From Chelonobacter sp050613185 (lineage in GTDB: Bacteria > Pseudomonadota > Gammaproteobacteria > Enterobacterales > Pasteurellaceae), in the NCBI RefSeq assembly GCF_050613185.1, contig NZ_CP192511.1, positions 1,240,001 through 1,304,000 on the forward strand: 64,000 nucleotides of DNA. Direction: 5' to 3'. The first letter of the stretch is position 1; each line of letters begins with the position of its first letter. A model generated the notes under the pieces. The model saw only the letters and a list, made by a program, of their open reading frames with translations. It did not search any database and was not told where the DNA came from. Of this stretch, positions 17,668-25,013 are shown piece after piece. A program made the position numbers and the translations under genes.

Positions 17668-18480
17668 ATGTATCTCTTTGCCGTATTGTCGATTATCGCA
17701 TATCTGGTTTGTACCGTTTCCCTGTTGCCGCACCTGTTGCAGAGCGGCGCGGGCGAAGGCGTGCCTGCGGGCAAAAAACCGAACCGCAGCCGCTTTATTT
17801 TGAGTTCGGGGTTGGCGCTGTTGCTGCACGCGGTATTTATTCAGCAACTGTTTGCCAACGGCAGCGAACCGTATAATTTCACGTTGCTGAATGTGTTAAA
17901 TCTGATGACGCTGTTAGTCGTGCTGTTGGTCACTATGGCGCTATCGCATTTGAATACGTTATGGTTTTTATTGCCGGTTATCTACAGTTTCGCCATTTTG
18001 GGCATTCTGGCGGCGGCATTGCTGCCGGGGCATATTGTGGCGTATTTCCATGATAATACCGCACTTTTGGTGCATATCTCCCTTTCCTTGATCGCTTATG
18101 CGCTCTGTTTCATTGCGTTGTTATATGTGTTGCAATTGGGCTGGTTAGAAAAAAAACTGAAAAGTAAAAAAATCGTTTTTTCGCCGATGATCCCCTCGTT
18201 AATGACGGTCGAACGCCAATTTTTTAAGATCTTATGTGCCGGCGAACTGTTTTTGGGTTTGGCGTTGGTTAGCGGCGCGGTGTCTTTGCATAACTTTTTT
18301 GCCGAGGAACAGATTCAAAAAGCGATATTTTCCTTTTTGGCGTGGCTGGTGTTCGGTTTGTTGCTGATCGGGCACCGAAAATTACACTGGCGCGGAAAGA
18401 GGGTGCTAATTTATACAATTTCAGGTATGATTCTGCTCACGATTGCTTATTTTGGCAGCCGGACATTGCCGGTGCTGTAA
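17668..18480 (+). CDS. ypjD: YpjD, cytochrome c assembly (CcsA/CcmC-like) membrane protein
   Basis: This inner-membrane protein belongs to the cytochrome c assembly protein family (haem-handling WWD-type relatives), but its own role is not established. The 270 residues contain about eight hydrophobic helices and family histidines in HAVFIQQLF, NTALLVHISLSLIAYA and LHNFFAEEQIQKAIFSFLAW. It faces away from ffh and is followed by the CorB-like gene, reproducing the E. coli ffh-ypjD-yfjD neighbourhood, which supports the name. Confidence 0.88.
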   Translation: MYLFAVLSIIAYLVCTVSLLPHLLQSGAGEGVPAGKKPNRSRFILSSGLALLLHAVFIQQLFANGSEPYNFTLLNVLNLMTLLVVLLVTMALSHLNTLWFLLPVIYSFAILGILAAALLPGHIVAYFHDNTALLVHISLSLIAYALCFIALLYVLQLGWLEKKLKSKKIVFSPMIPSLMTVERQFFKILCAGELFLGLALVSGAVSLHNFFAEEQIQKAIFSFLAWLVFGLLLIGHRKLHWRGKRVLIYTISGMILLTIAYFGSRTLPVL

Positions 18481-18558
18481 GCAACGTCTGCAAGCGCGGT
18501 GCAATATTCATGTCTAGACCGCACTTGCAGGGTGATTTCTTAACGGAAGGAAATTTTT

Positions 18559-19845
18559 TTGGACAGTATCCCGCTTAGTACGTTGTTTATCGTTTTAATC
18601 GTACTGCTGATTTGCTCCGCCTATTTTTCAGGCTCGGAAACCGGCCTGCTTTCACTCAACCGCTATCGCATGCGTTACCTTGCCGGGCAAGGGCATACCG
18701 GCGCGAAAAAAGCCGAAAACCTGCTGAAACGCACCGATACCCTGCTGGGCTTAGTGCTGATTTTCAATAATATGGTCAATATTGCCGCCTCGGCAATTGC
18801 CACGATTATCGGCATGCGCTTATACGGTGATGCCGGGGTGGCGATCGCCACCGGCGCATTAACGTTTTTCATGTTGGTGTTTTCTGAAATTCTACCAAAA
18901 ACCGTGGCAGCGATTTATCCGGAAAAAATCGGCTTCACCACCAGTCACATTTTGACGCCGTTGCTAAAATTGTCGGCGCCATTGGTTTATTTTATCAATT
19001 TTTTTGCCAAACTGATTATGAAGCTACTGCGGATTAAAATCGATCACAAAGCCTATTCAATCAGTCCGGAAGAGCTACGCAGCATTGTGCACGAATCAGG
19101 CAAATTTATTCCGTCGGCGCACCAAGAGATGTTACTTTCTATTTTGGATTTAGAGCAGGTTACCGTGGACGACATTATGGTGCCGCGCAATGACATCGGC
19201 GGCATTGATTTGGACGATGACTGGAAAGCGATTATGCGCCAGCTGAACCATGCGGCACACAGTCGGGTGGTGTTGTACAAAGGCGATATGGATGCCAATG
19301 TGTTAGGCATGTTGCGGGTGCGCGAGGCGTATCGTTTGATGTTGGATAAAAATGAATTCAACAAAGAAACCTTAGTCCGTGCCGCTGATGAAATCTATTT
19401 TATTCCGGAAGGCACGCCGCTGAATACCCAACTATTGAATTTCAAAACCAACAAGGAGCGGATCGGGCTGGTGGTGGACGAATACGGCGATTTGAAAGGC
19501 TTGGTGACGCTGGAAGATATTCTTGAGGAAATCGTCGGCGAATTCACCACGTCCATGACACCGTCGATCGAAGAGGAAGTGAGCGAGCAATCCGACGGTT
19601 CGGTGCTGATTGACGGACAGGCGAATATCCGTGACTTGAATAAATTATTCGGTTGGAATCTCAGCACCGAAGGCCCGCGCACCTTTAACGGCTTGATTTT
19701 AGAGCATTTGGAAGAAATTCCGGCGGAAGGCGTGGTGTGTGAAATCGAAGGTTTGCTGATCACGATCCTTGAAGTCTCGGATAATATGGTGAAGCAAGCG
19801 AAAGTGGTGCGCCGCGACACGACGGCAGAGAAAATTAAAACTTAA
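18559..19845 (+). CDS. CNNM/CorB-family membrane protein (YfjD-like)
   Basis: This is an integral membrane protein of the CNNM/CorB family with a cytoplasmic CBS-pair and CorC-type domain, linked in relatives to magnesium and cobalt efflux. The 428 residues have an N-terminal DUF21 membrane domain (about 1-180, with GSETGLLSLNRYR and LPKTVAAIYPE), CBS motifs (VDDIMVPRNDI; GLVVDEYGDLKGLVTLEDILEEIVGE) and the C-terminal transporter-associated domain (GSVLIDGQANIRDLN). It aligns from its first residues with E. coli YfjD. The start is a TTG with AAGGA 8 bases upstream; no better start exists in frame. Confidence 0.93.
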   Translation: MDSIPLSTLFIVLIVLLICSAYFSGSETGLLSLNRYRMRYLAGQGHTGAKKAENLLKRTDTLLGLVLIFNNMVNIAASAIATIIGMRLYGDAGVAIATGALTFFMLVFSEILPKTVAAIYPEKIGFTTSHILTPLLKLSAPLVYFINFFAKLIMKLLRIKIDHKAYSISPEELRSIVHESGKFIPSAHQEMLLSILDLEQVTVDDIMVPRNDIGGIDLDDDWKAIMRQLNHAAHSRVVLYKGDMDANVLGMLRVREAYRLMLDKNEFNKETLVRAADEIYFIPEGTPLNTQLLNFKTNKERIGLVVDEYGDLKGLVTLEDILEEIVGEFTTSMTPSIEEEVSEQSDGSVLIDGQANIRDLNKLFGWNLSTEGPRTFNGLILEHLEEIPAEGVVCEIEGLLITILEVSDNMVKQAKVVRRDTTAEKIKT

Positions 19846-19960
19846 CTCATCCGATCTTAGTTCGTTAACTGGTTTGGCGCGAGTCCGCAAATCAAATGAT
19901 TGTTTGTTTATGCTGATGTTCTCAGAATAACCTTCATAAAATCAATGTTAATTGTCATTA

Positions 19961-20006
19961 AAACCGCACTTGGCAGCATGAAAATGCGATCCAAGTGCGG
20001 TTTTTT
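19961..20006. terminator. USS-pair terminator before fetA
   Basis: AAACCGCACTTGG (19961-19973) pairs perfectly with 19991-20003, a head-to-head pair of uptake sequences followed by a T run. It ends the corB-like transcript and insulates fetA. Confidence 0.8.
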
Positions 20007-20013
20007 AATTTTT

Positions 20014-20032
20014 AATAATAATTATTCTCAAA
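20014..20032. promoter_or_regulatory. Fur-box-like sequence upstream of fetA (site 1)
   Basis: The stretch around AATAATAATTATTCTC resembles overlapping GATAAT hexamers of the Fur box. It lies about 170 bp before the start codon, directly after the terminator. Confidence 0.4.
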
Positions 20033-20058
20033 ATAGTTGATTTGTTCTTAATTATAGT

Positions 20059-20077
20059 GATAATAATTCCTATTCAT
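20059..20077. promoter_or_regulatory. Fur-box-like sequence upstream of fetA (site 2)
   Basis: GATAATAATTCCTATTCAT matches the Fur consensus GATAATGATAATCATTATC in its first hexamer and partly in the second half. Together with site 1 it supports iron repression of the receptor, which agrees with its function. About 115 bp follow without recognisable signals before the RBS AAGGA. Confidence 0.5.
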
Positions 20078-20190
20078 TGTTTAAATGAATGCCTTTTTAT
20101 CTTAAGTTTTGTAGATGTCGGCTGTAGTTGCGCTAAAGGCGCGAAGACGGTTTTATTCTGCGTTTGATGTAATTTAATAGTTTAAGGAAC

Positions 20191-22233
20191 ATGATGAAAA
20201 TGTCTGGGAAGTTTAATCTAAGTCGTATCAGCCTGATAGTGCTGGGCACACTGGCAGCAAGCACCACCTTCGCCGATACCGCGGCGCCAAGTGAAGCGTT
20301 AGAGGAAATCGTGGTATCTGATCGCCAAGGTGCGAAGGTTCAAACCAATATTGTGACTTTGGAAGAGCAAGATGAAAGCACCGCCACGGATTTACGCAGT
20401 CTGTTGGCGGAAGAGCCGGCGATTGATTTCGGCGGCGGCAACGGCACATCGCAATTCTTAACCATTCGCGGGATGGGGCAGAACTCGGTTGATATTAAAG
20501 TGGATAATGCTTATTCCGACAGCCAAATTCTGTACCATCAAGGGCGTTTTATTATCGATCCGTCATTATTGAAAAACGTTTCGGTGCAAAAAGGGGCCGG
20601 TTCGGCAAGCGCAGGGATTGGCGCGACCAACGGCGCAATTATCGCCAAAACCGTGGACGCACTGGATCTGTTAAAAAACAGCGATCGTGATTACGGTTTC
20701 AAATTAAATAGCGGTTATTCCAGCAATGACGGGCATTCTTATGGTGGCGCGCTATTTGGTAAAGCCGGTAACTTTGATGGATTGTTCTCGTTTAATCGTA
20801 CTGATGAAGACAACTATAAAGCGGGTAAAGGCTATCGCAATATCGATGGCGGTAAAACTGTGCCGTACAGCGGTTTGGATAAGCGCAACTACTTAATTAA
20901 ATTAGGCGCGACTTTCGGTGATCACCGTTTGGTGTTAAGTCATCTGCAAGATCAACATCGTGGCGAGCGTTTGGTGCGTGAAGAGTTTACTGTTACCGGT
21001 GGTCGATTAACTTTAGCCCGTCAATCACCGGCTTACCGTGAAACTACGCAAAGAAATACCAATCTTGAATATACCGCGAAAAATTTAGGCTTTGTCAGCG
21101 AATTAACCGCCAATGCTTATGTGATGCAAAATAAACGTTATTCCGCGGATGACAGCGGCTGTGGTTACTGTGGCGGCATTGTGGGACCAACCACCACCAA
21201 GATTCATACCCGTGGCGCAAATGTGAATTTTGATTCTCCGATTGGCGATAACCTGTTATTAAAATACGGTGTCAATTATCGTGATCAAAAAATTACTCCG
21301 CATGCCTTCTTGAGTACCACTCATAAATTGAATGAACCGAAGAAACAAGATATTGGCACTTATTTGGAAGCGATTAGTGCGGTCGGTGATTTCACGTTAA
21401 CTGCCGGTGTGCGTTACGACTATTTCAACGTTAAAGCGATGGACGGCAAAGAGGTGTCTGACGGTCGTGTGAATCCGAGCTTCGGTGTGATTTATCAACC
21501 GATTGACAGCCTAAGTTTCAGCGTTACACATAACTATGCTTCGCGTAGCCCGCGTTTATATGACGCGTTGATGACACATGGTCGGAGAGGAGTTGTCTCT
21601 ATTGCCGATGGCACGGTGGCTGAGCAAGCGCGCAATACCGAAATCGGTTTTAACTACAACAATGGCGGCTTCTCGCTTGACGGTAGCTATTTCTGGCAAA
21701 AAGTAAAAGATGTGATCGTCAATCCACAGAATAGACATGATACGGCTGGTGTACGAGAAGCGATTAATGACGGCTACTCCAAAAACCACGGTTATGAGTT
21801 GAATGCCGCTTACCGTTATAACGGCTTCACTGCGCGTTTTGGCGTTTCAGACAGCAAACCAAGATTCTATTTAAATAATACCAAAAATGATTCATCTTTA
21901 ATTCCGGAATTTGCGGTACAAACCGGTCGCACTTGGACAGCCGCGTTATCGTATCGCTTTAACAACCCGGATTTAGAGCTGGGCTGGCGCAACCGTACGG
22001 TAGAAGGGGAAGAAGGCTATGCCTTGGTCGGCACCAATGTTTCGGTGAAACGCGACAGCTATACCGTGCATGATTTCTATGTGAACTGGAAACCGTTTAG
22101 CAATGATAATTTGAATGTGAATGCGTCATTAAACAATGCATTTAATAAATTCTATTATCCGCATAGCCAACGCGGCGAAACCTTATCCGGGGTTGGGCGT
22201 GATTTCCGTGTGGGGATTAATTATCAATTTTAA
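20191..22233 (+). CDS. fetA: FetA/FrpB-like ferric siderophore receptor
   Basis: This outer-membrane TonB-dependent receptor corresponds to neisserial FetA (FrpB), which imports ferric enterobactin-type siderophores. Long stretches are nearly the same as FetA, for example IDFGGGNGTSQFLTIRGMGQ, VDIKVDNAYSDSQILYHQGR and SVQKGAGSASAGIGATNGAI in the plug and HNYASRSPRLYDAL, FYYPHSQRGET in the barrel. The signal peptide ends near TFA (about 28), and a TonB-box-like ALEEIVVSD follows. The surface loop equivalent to the FetA variable region is short here. The 680-residue barrel ends in Phe. Starts at 20191 and 20194 are both possible; AAGGA is better spaced for 20194. exbB-exbD-tonB lies downstream. 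No fetB-like binding-protein gene is present. Confidence 0.9.
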   Translation: MMKMSGKFNLSRISLIVLGTLAASTTFADTAAPSEALEEIVVSDRQGAKVQTNIVTLEEQDESTATDLRSLLAEEPAIDFGGGNGTSQFLTIRGMGQNSVDIKVDNAYSDSQILYHQGRFIIDPSLLKNVSVQKGAGSASAGIGATNGAIIAKTVDALDLLKNSDRDYGFKLNSGYSSNDGHSYGGALFGKAGNFDGLFSFNRTDEDNYKAGKGYRNIDGGKTVPYSGLDKRNYLIKLGATFGDHRLVLSHLQDQHRGERLVREEFTVTGGRLTLARQSPAYRETTQRNTNLEYTAKNLGFVSELTANAYVMQNKRYSADDSGCGYCGGIVGPTTTKIHTRGANVNFDSPIGDNLLLKYGVNYRDQKITPHAFLSTTHKLNEPKKQDIGTYLEAISAVGDFTLTAGVRYDYFNVKAMDGKEVSDGRVNPSFGVIYQPIDSLSFSVTHNYASRSPRLYDALMTHGRRGVVSIADGTVAEQARNTEIGFNYNNGGFSLDGSYFWQKVKDVIVNPQNRHDTAGVREAINDGYSKNHGYELNAAYRYNGFTARFGVSDSKPRFYLNNTKNDSSLIPEFAVQTGRTWTAALSYRFNNPDLELGWRNRTVEGEEGYALVGTNVSVKRDSYTVHDFYVNWKPFSNDNLNVNASLNNAFNKFYYPHSQRGETLSGVGRDFRVGINYQF

Positions 22234-22321
22234 TTAAGCCTTGGGTAAAACAATGAGAACGAAACGATAAAGCAAGAATTTCGTATAAATTCTAATTTAC
22301 CCTACTAGCAAAACAAGCTAC

Positions 22322-22340
22322 AATAATGAAATCGATTATC
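22322..22340. promoter_or_regulatory. Fur-box-like sequence upstream of exbB
   Basis: The 19-mer beginning AATAATGAAATCG matches the Fur consensus at 14 of 19 positions. It lies about 75-90 bp before exbB, where a promoter is expected. Confidence 0.55.
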
Positions 22341-22413
22341 AATTACAAAATACAAAGTGCGGTTTGTACTTTGTATTTTTTATTCTGTAGCAAAAATAAC
22401 AAGGAATTTATCA

Positions 22414-22869
22414 ATGGATCAGCTGTTTGAATTTTTAGAGCACTATACCGATTACATTATTTTAGGCACTTTGGCGCTGATGAGTTTTATCATGTTGTGG
22501 ATGGTGATTGAACGGGTGATTTTCTTTCGTCAAGTGAACGTCGAGCACTATGGCACGATCCACGATTTGGAAATCGATCTGACCCGCAATTTAACCACGA
22601 TTTCGACCATCGGTTCCAATGCGCCCTATGTCGGTTTATTGGGCACGGTAATCGGGATTTTACTGACCTTTTATGCCATGGGGCAATCCGGCGGTGATAT
22701 TGATGCGGCGGCGATTATGGTCAACTTATCGTTGGCGTTGAAAGCCACCGCCGTCGGGATTTTGGTCGCCATTCCGTCGATGGTGTTTTATAACGGTTTG
22801 AACCGTAAAGTGGACGTCAACAAAATGAAATGGTTTGCCTTTAACGAAAAGCAAAAACAGCAGGCATAA
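22414..22869 (+). CDS. exbB: ExbB, TonB energy-transduction motor protein
   Basis: ExbB forms the pentameric proton-driven motor with ExbD that energises TonB. The 151-residue product has an N-terminal hydrophobic segment (about 14-34) and two further ones around APYVGLLGTVIGILLTFYAM and LALKATAVGILVAIPSMVFY, which carry the conserved GT and pore Thr positions. The frame is open 19 codons upstream, but the ATG at 22414 (MDQLFEFLEHYTDY) has AAGGA 8 bases before it. It is the first gene of exbB-exbD-tonB. Confidence 0.96.
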   Translation: MDQLFEFLEHYTDYIILGTLALMSFIMLWMVIERVIFFRQVNVEHYGTIHDLEIDLTRNLTTISTIGSNAPYVGLLGTVIGILLTFYAMGQSGGDIDAAAIMVNLSLALKATAVGILVAIPSMVFYNGLNRKVDVNKMKWFAFNEKQKQQA

Positions 22870-22899
22870 GCGAATAAGCAAGGAAAGAGGTAAAGTGCG

Positions 22900-23286
22900 G
22901 TGAAGAAATTCGATGAGATCAATATCATCCCGTTTTTGGATATTATGTTGGTGTTGCTGGCGATTGTTTTAGTCACGGCATCCTTTATTTCACAAGGCAA
23001 AATTCAGGTCAACGTGCCGAAAGCCAGCAGCAGCGTCACCCTGAAAGCCGATGATTTGGCTAAATTGCTGACTGTCACCGAAAGCGGCGAACTGTATTAT
23101 AACGACAAACCGATTGCGAAAGAGGCATTGGCGGAAGAGATTGCCACTTGGGACAAAGCGCAGAAAGTCACCTTGAAAGTCGATGCGGCAACTGCGTTTC
23201 AGCAATTTGTTGATATTACTGATATTTTTTCAAAATATGAAATCAAGAACGTGGCGATTGTCACGCTGAAACCGCAAGGCGAATAA
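22900..23286 (+). CDS. exbD: ExbD, TonB motor protein
   Basis: ExbD is the second motor subunit, with one transmembrane helix carrying the essential proton-conducting Asp and a periplasmic domain. The 128 residues begin MKKFDEINIIPFLDIMLVLL, with the conserved Asp in PFLDIMLVLLAI (about residue 14). The start is a GTG that lies within a USS: the last T of AAAGTGCGGT is the second base of the start codon. AGAGG precedes it by about 9 bases. The gap after exbB is 30 bp, and tonB follows after 2 bp. Confidence 0.96.
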   Translation: MKKFDEINIIPFLDIMLVLLAIVLVTASFISQGKIQVNVPKASSSVTLKADDLAKLLTVTESGELYYNDKPIAKEALAEEIATWDKAQKVTLKVDAATAFQQFVDITDIFSKYEIKNVAIVTLKPQGE

Positions 23287-23288
23287 GC

Positions 23289-24050
23289 ATGAAAAAACAT
23301 CGTTCGCTGATTGGTTTTTTAATTTCGCTGCTGTTTCACGGCGCCTTGGCTGCGCTTTTGGTTCTTGCCGTGCGCAGTTCGTTCGCGGATGACAGTCTCA
23401 ACGGACAAGCGGTTACCGAAATCGATACCAGTATTTCAATCGAAATGATGATGGCAATGGTGCAGGCTGAACCGGAACCCGAACCGGAGCCGATGAAAGA
23501 GGTGATTCCGGAGCCGAAAGAGGAAATCCCTGATCCGACCATTAAACCGGAACCGAAAAAAATCGAAAAACCGAAAGAGCAGGAAAAGCCGAAAGAGAAG
23601 CCTAAGCCAAAAGAAAAACCGAAAGAAAAAGTGGTGAAGAAAGAGCGTAAAAAGCCGAAAGAGGCGGTGGTGGGCGATCGTGATGTTGATTCCCCGCATC
23701 AGGTCAACTCCAAAGCCAGCGGTGCGGCAGTCAACAGCAATAACCCGAATCAGGTGGGCGCCGGCGGCAAAGCGATAGATGCCTACCGTTCACAATTGCG
23801 GCGCGAAATCGAACGCAATAAACGCTATCCGCAGCGGGCAAAAATGATGCGCAAGCAGGGTGTGGTGACGGTTTCTTTCACTTTAAACGGTGACGGTAGC
23901 ATTCAAAATCCGAGAGTAGCCAAATCGTCCGGCAGTGAGGATTTGGATCAAGCCGCGATTCAAGCGGTGCAAAATGCGCGCAGTGTCGGGCCTCGTCCGG
24001 CGGGCATGGCGGCAACGGTGACGGTGCCGATCAAATTTAGCATTAGTTGA
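23289..24050 (+). CDS. tonB: TonB energy-transduction protein
   Basis: TonB links the ExbB-ExbD motor to outer-membrane receptors such as the three in this window. The 253 residues have an N-terminal anchor with the conserved His (SLLFHGALAALL, about 13-24), a long periplasm-spanning Glu-Pro then Lys-Pro repeat region (about 57-127), and a C-terminal domain with YRSQLRREIERNKRYPQRAK, GVVTVSFTLNGDGS and the terminal PIKFSIS strand. A palindromic repeat lies 45 bp beyond the stop. Confidence 0.97.
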   Translation: MKKHRSLIGFLISLLFHGALAALLVLAVRSSFADDSLNGQAVTEIDTSISIEMMMAMVQAEPEPEPEPMKEVIPEPKEEIPDPTIKPEPKKIEKPKEQEKPKEKPKPKEKPKEKVVKKERKKPKEAVVGDRDVDSPHQVNSKASGAAVNSNNPNQVGAGGKAIDAYRSQLRREIERNKRYPQRAKMMRKQGVVTVSFTLNGDGSIQNPRVAKSSGSEDLDQAAIQAVQNARSVGPRPAGMAATVTVPIKFSIS

Positions 24051-24094
24051 TTGCTATTCACTTAACTGCCGATAAGGTTATGTGATGAAGTGGC

Positions 24095-24117
24095 GTCGGG
24101 GCGTATTGCATACGCCC
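24095..24117. repeat. GGGCGTA palindrome, variant of the dispersed repeat family, 3' of tonB
   Basis: GGGCGTA (24099-24105) and TACGCCC (24111-24117) flank TTGCA. The left flank GATAAGGT...GTGATGA...GTCGGGGCG also resembles the element at 4359-4441. It sits between the converging tonB and lexA and probably ends their transcripts. Confidence 0.6.
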
Positions 24118-24163
24118 TTTAACGGTTGAATCAATAATGGGAAAATGCAAAGTGCGGTTTGTG

Positions 24164-24811
24164 TTACATCCACGCATTGTTGCGGATAATCCCGACCGCA
24201 ATGCCTTCGATTTCCATATATTCGGTTTTGAGATCGACCACAATCGGTTTGAACGCTTCATTTTCCGCATGCAGATAAACGGTGGAGCCTTTTTTCTCCA
24301 AGCGTTTGACCGTCACTTCATCTTCAATCCGCGCCACCACCACTTGTCCGTTGCGCACATCCTTAGTGCGGTGCACCGCCAGCATATCGCCGTCAAGAAT
24401 ACCAATATCTTTCATCGACATACCATAGACTTTCAATAAAAAATGCGCTTGCGGTTTAAACATCGAGGCATCGACTTTATAGCTGCCTTCAATATGTTGT
24501 TCCGCCAGAATCGGCGCACCGGCGGCAACGCGCCCGATTAACGGTAAACCGTCTTCGTCATTGTCGGCTTCGACCGTACTTTGCTCTTCGTTTAACAATA
24601 GACGGATACCGCGTGAAGTGCCGGATAAAATCTCAATCGCCCCTTTACGCGCAAGGGCTTTGAGATGTTCTTCGGCGGCGTTCGGTGAGCGAAAGCCCAG
24701 CTCTTTGGCGATTTCGGCGCGGGTCGGCGGCATGCCGGTCGATTCCAAATGCGAACGGACAAAATCAAATACTTTCTGTTGGCGCGGGGTGAGGGCTTTA
24801 TTCGGCTTCAT
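24164..24811 (-). CDS. lexA: LexA, SOS-response repressor
   Basis: LexA represses DNA-damage genes and cleaves itself when RecA is activated. The 215 residues contain the winged helix (TRAEIAKELGFRSPNAAEEHLKALARKG), the cleavage bond Ala97-Gly98 in VAAGAP and the catalytic Ser132 (GMSMKD) and Lys169 (TVKRLE). It is slightly longer than E. coli LexA (202). Two SOS boxes lie directly upstream, so the gene is autoregulated. It converges on tonB. Confidence 0.98.
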   Translation of the reverse strand: MKPNKALTPRQQKVFDFVRSHLESTGMPPTRAEIAKELGFRSPNAAEEHLKALARKGAIEILSGTSRGIRLLLNEEQSTVEADNDEDGLPLIGRVAAGAPILAEQHIEGSYKVDASMFKPQAHFLLKVYGMSMKDIGILDGDMLAVHRTKDVRNGQVVVARIEDEVTVKRLEKKGSTVYLHAENEAFKPIVVDLKTEYMEIEGIAVGIIRNNAWM

Positions 24812-24821
24812 ACTAGACTCC

Positions 24822-24858
24822 CTGTTTTTTTATACAGTCACCCTGTTATTATATACAG
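24822..24858. promoter_or_regulatory. Two LexA operators (SOS boxes) upstream of lexA
   Basis: Both CTGT-N8-ACAG motifs are perfect at the defined positions, at 24822-24837 and 24843-24858, with AT-rich centres. They are 21 bp apart centre to centre (two helical turns), as in the tandem operators of the E. coli lexA promoter. The first begins 10 bp before the start codon. Confidence 0.93.
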
Positions 24859-25013
24859 TGCCAAATAATCTGCAATCAATAATTGATTTTGGCAGGCAGA
24901 AATTGCCCACGGAAATAGGCGATTATCGGAAATTATGCTAAAATTTTTGATCTGCTAAACTAGGATGACAATAACTGAACACAACCGCTGTTGAATTTGG
25001 ATTAAGAATAAAA

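Noticed and set aside
20081..20190. Phase-variable homopolymer in the fetA promoter, as in Neisseria
   Set aside because: No poly-C or other long homopolymer or short tandem repeat is present between the Fur-like sites and the start codon.
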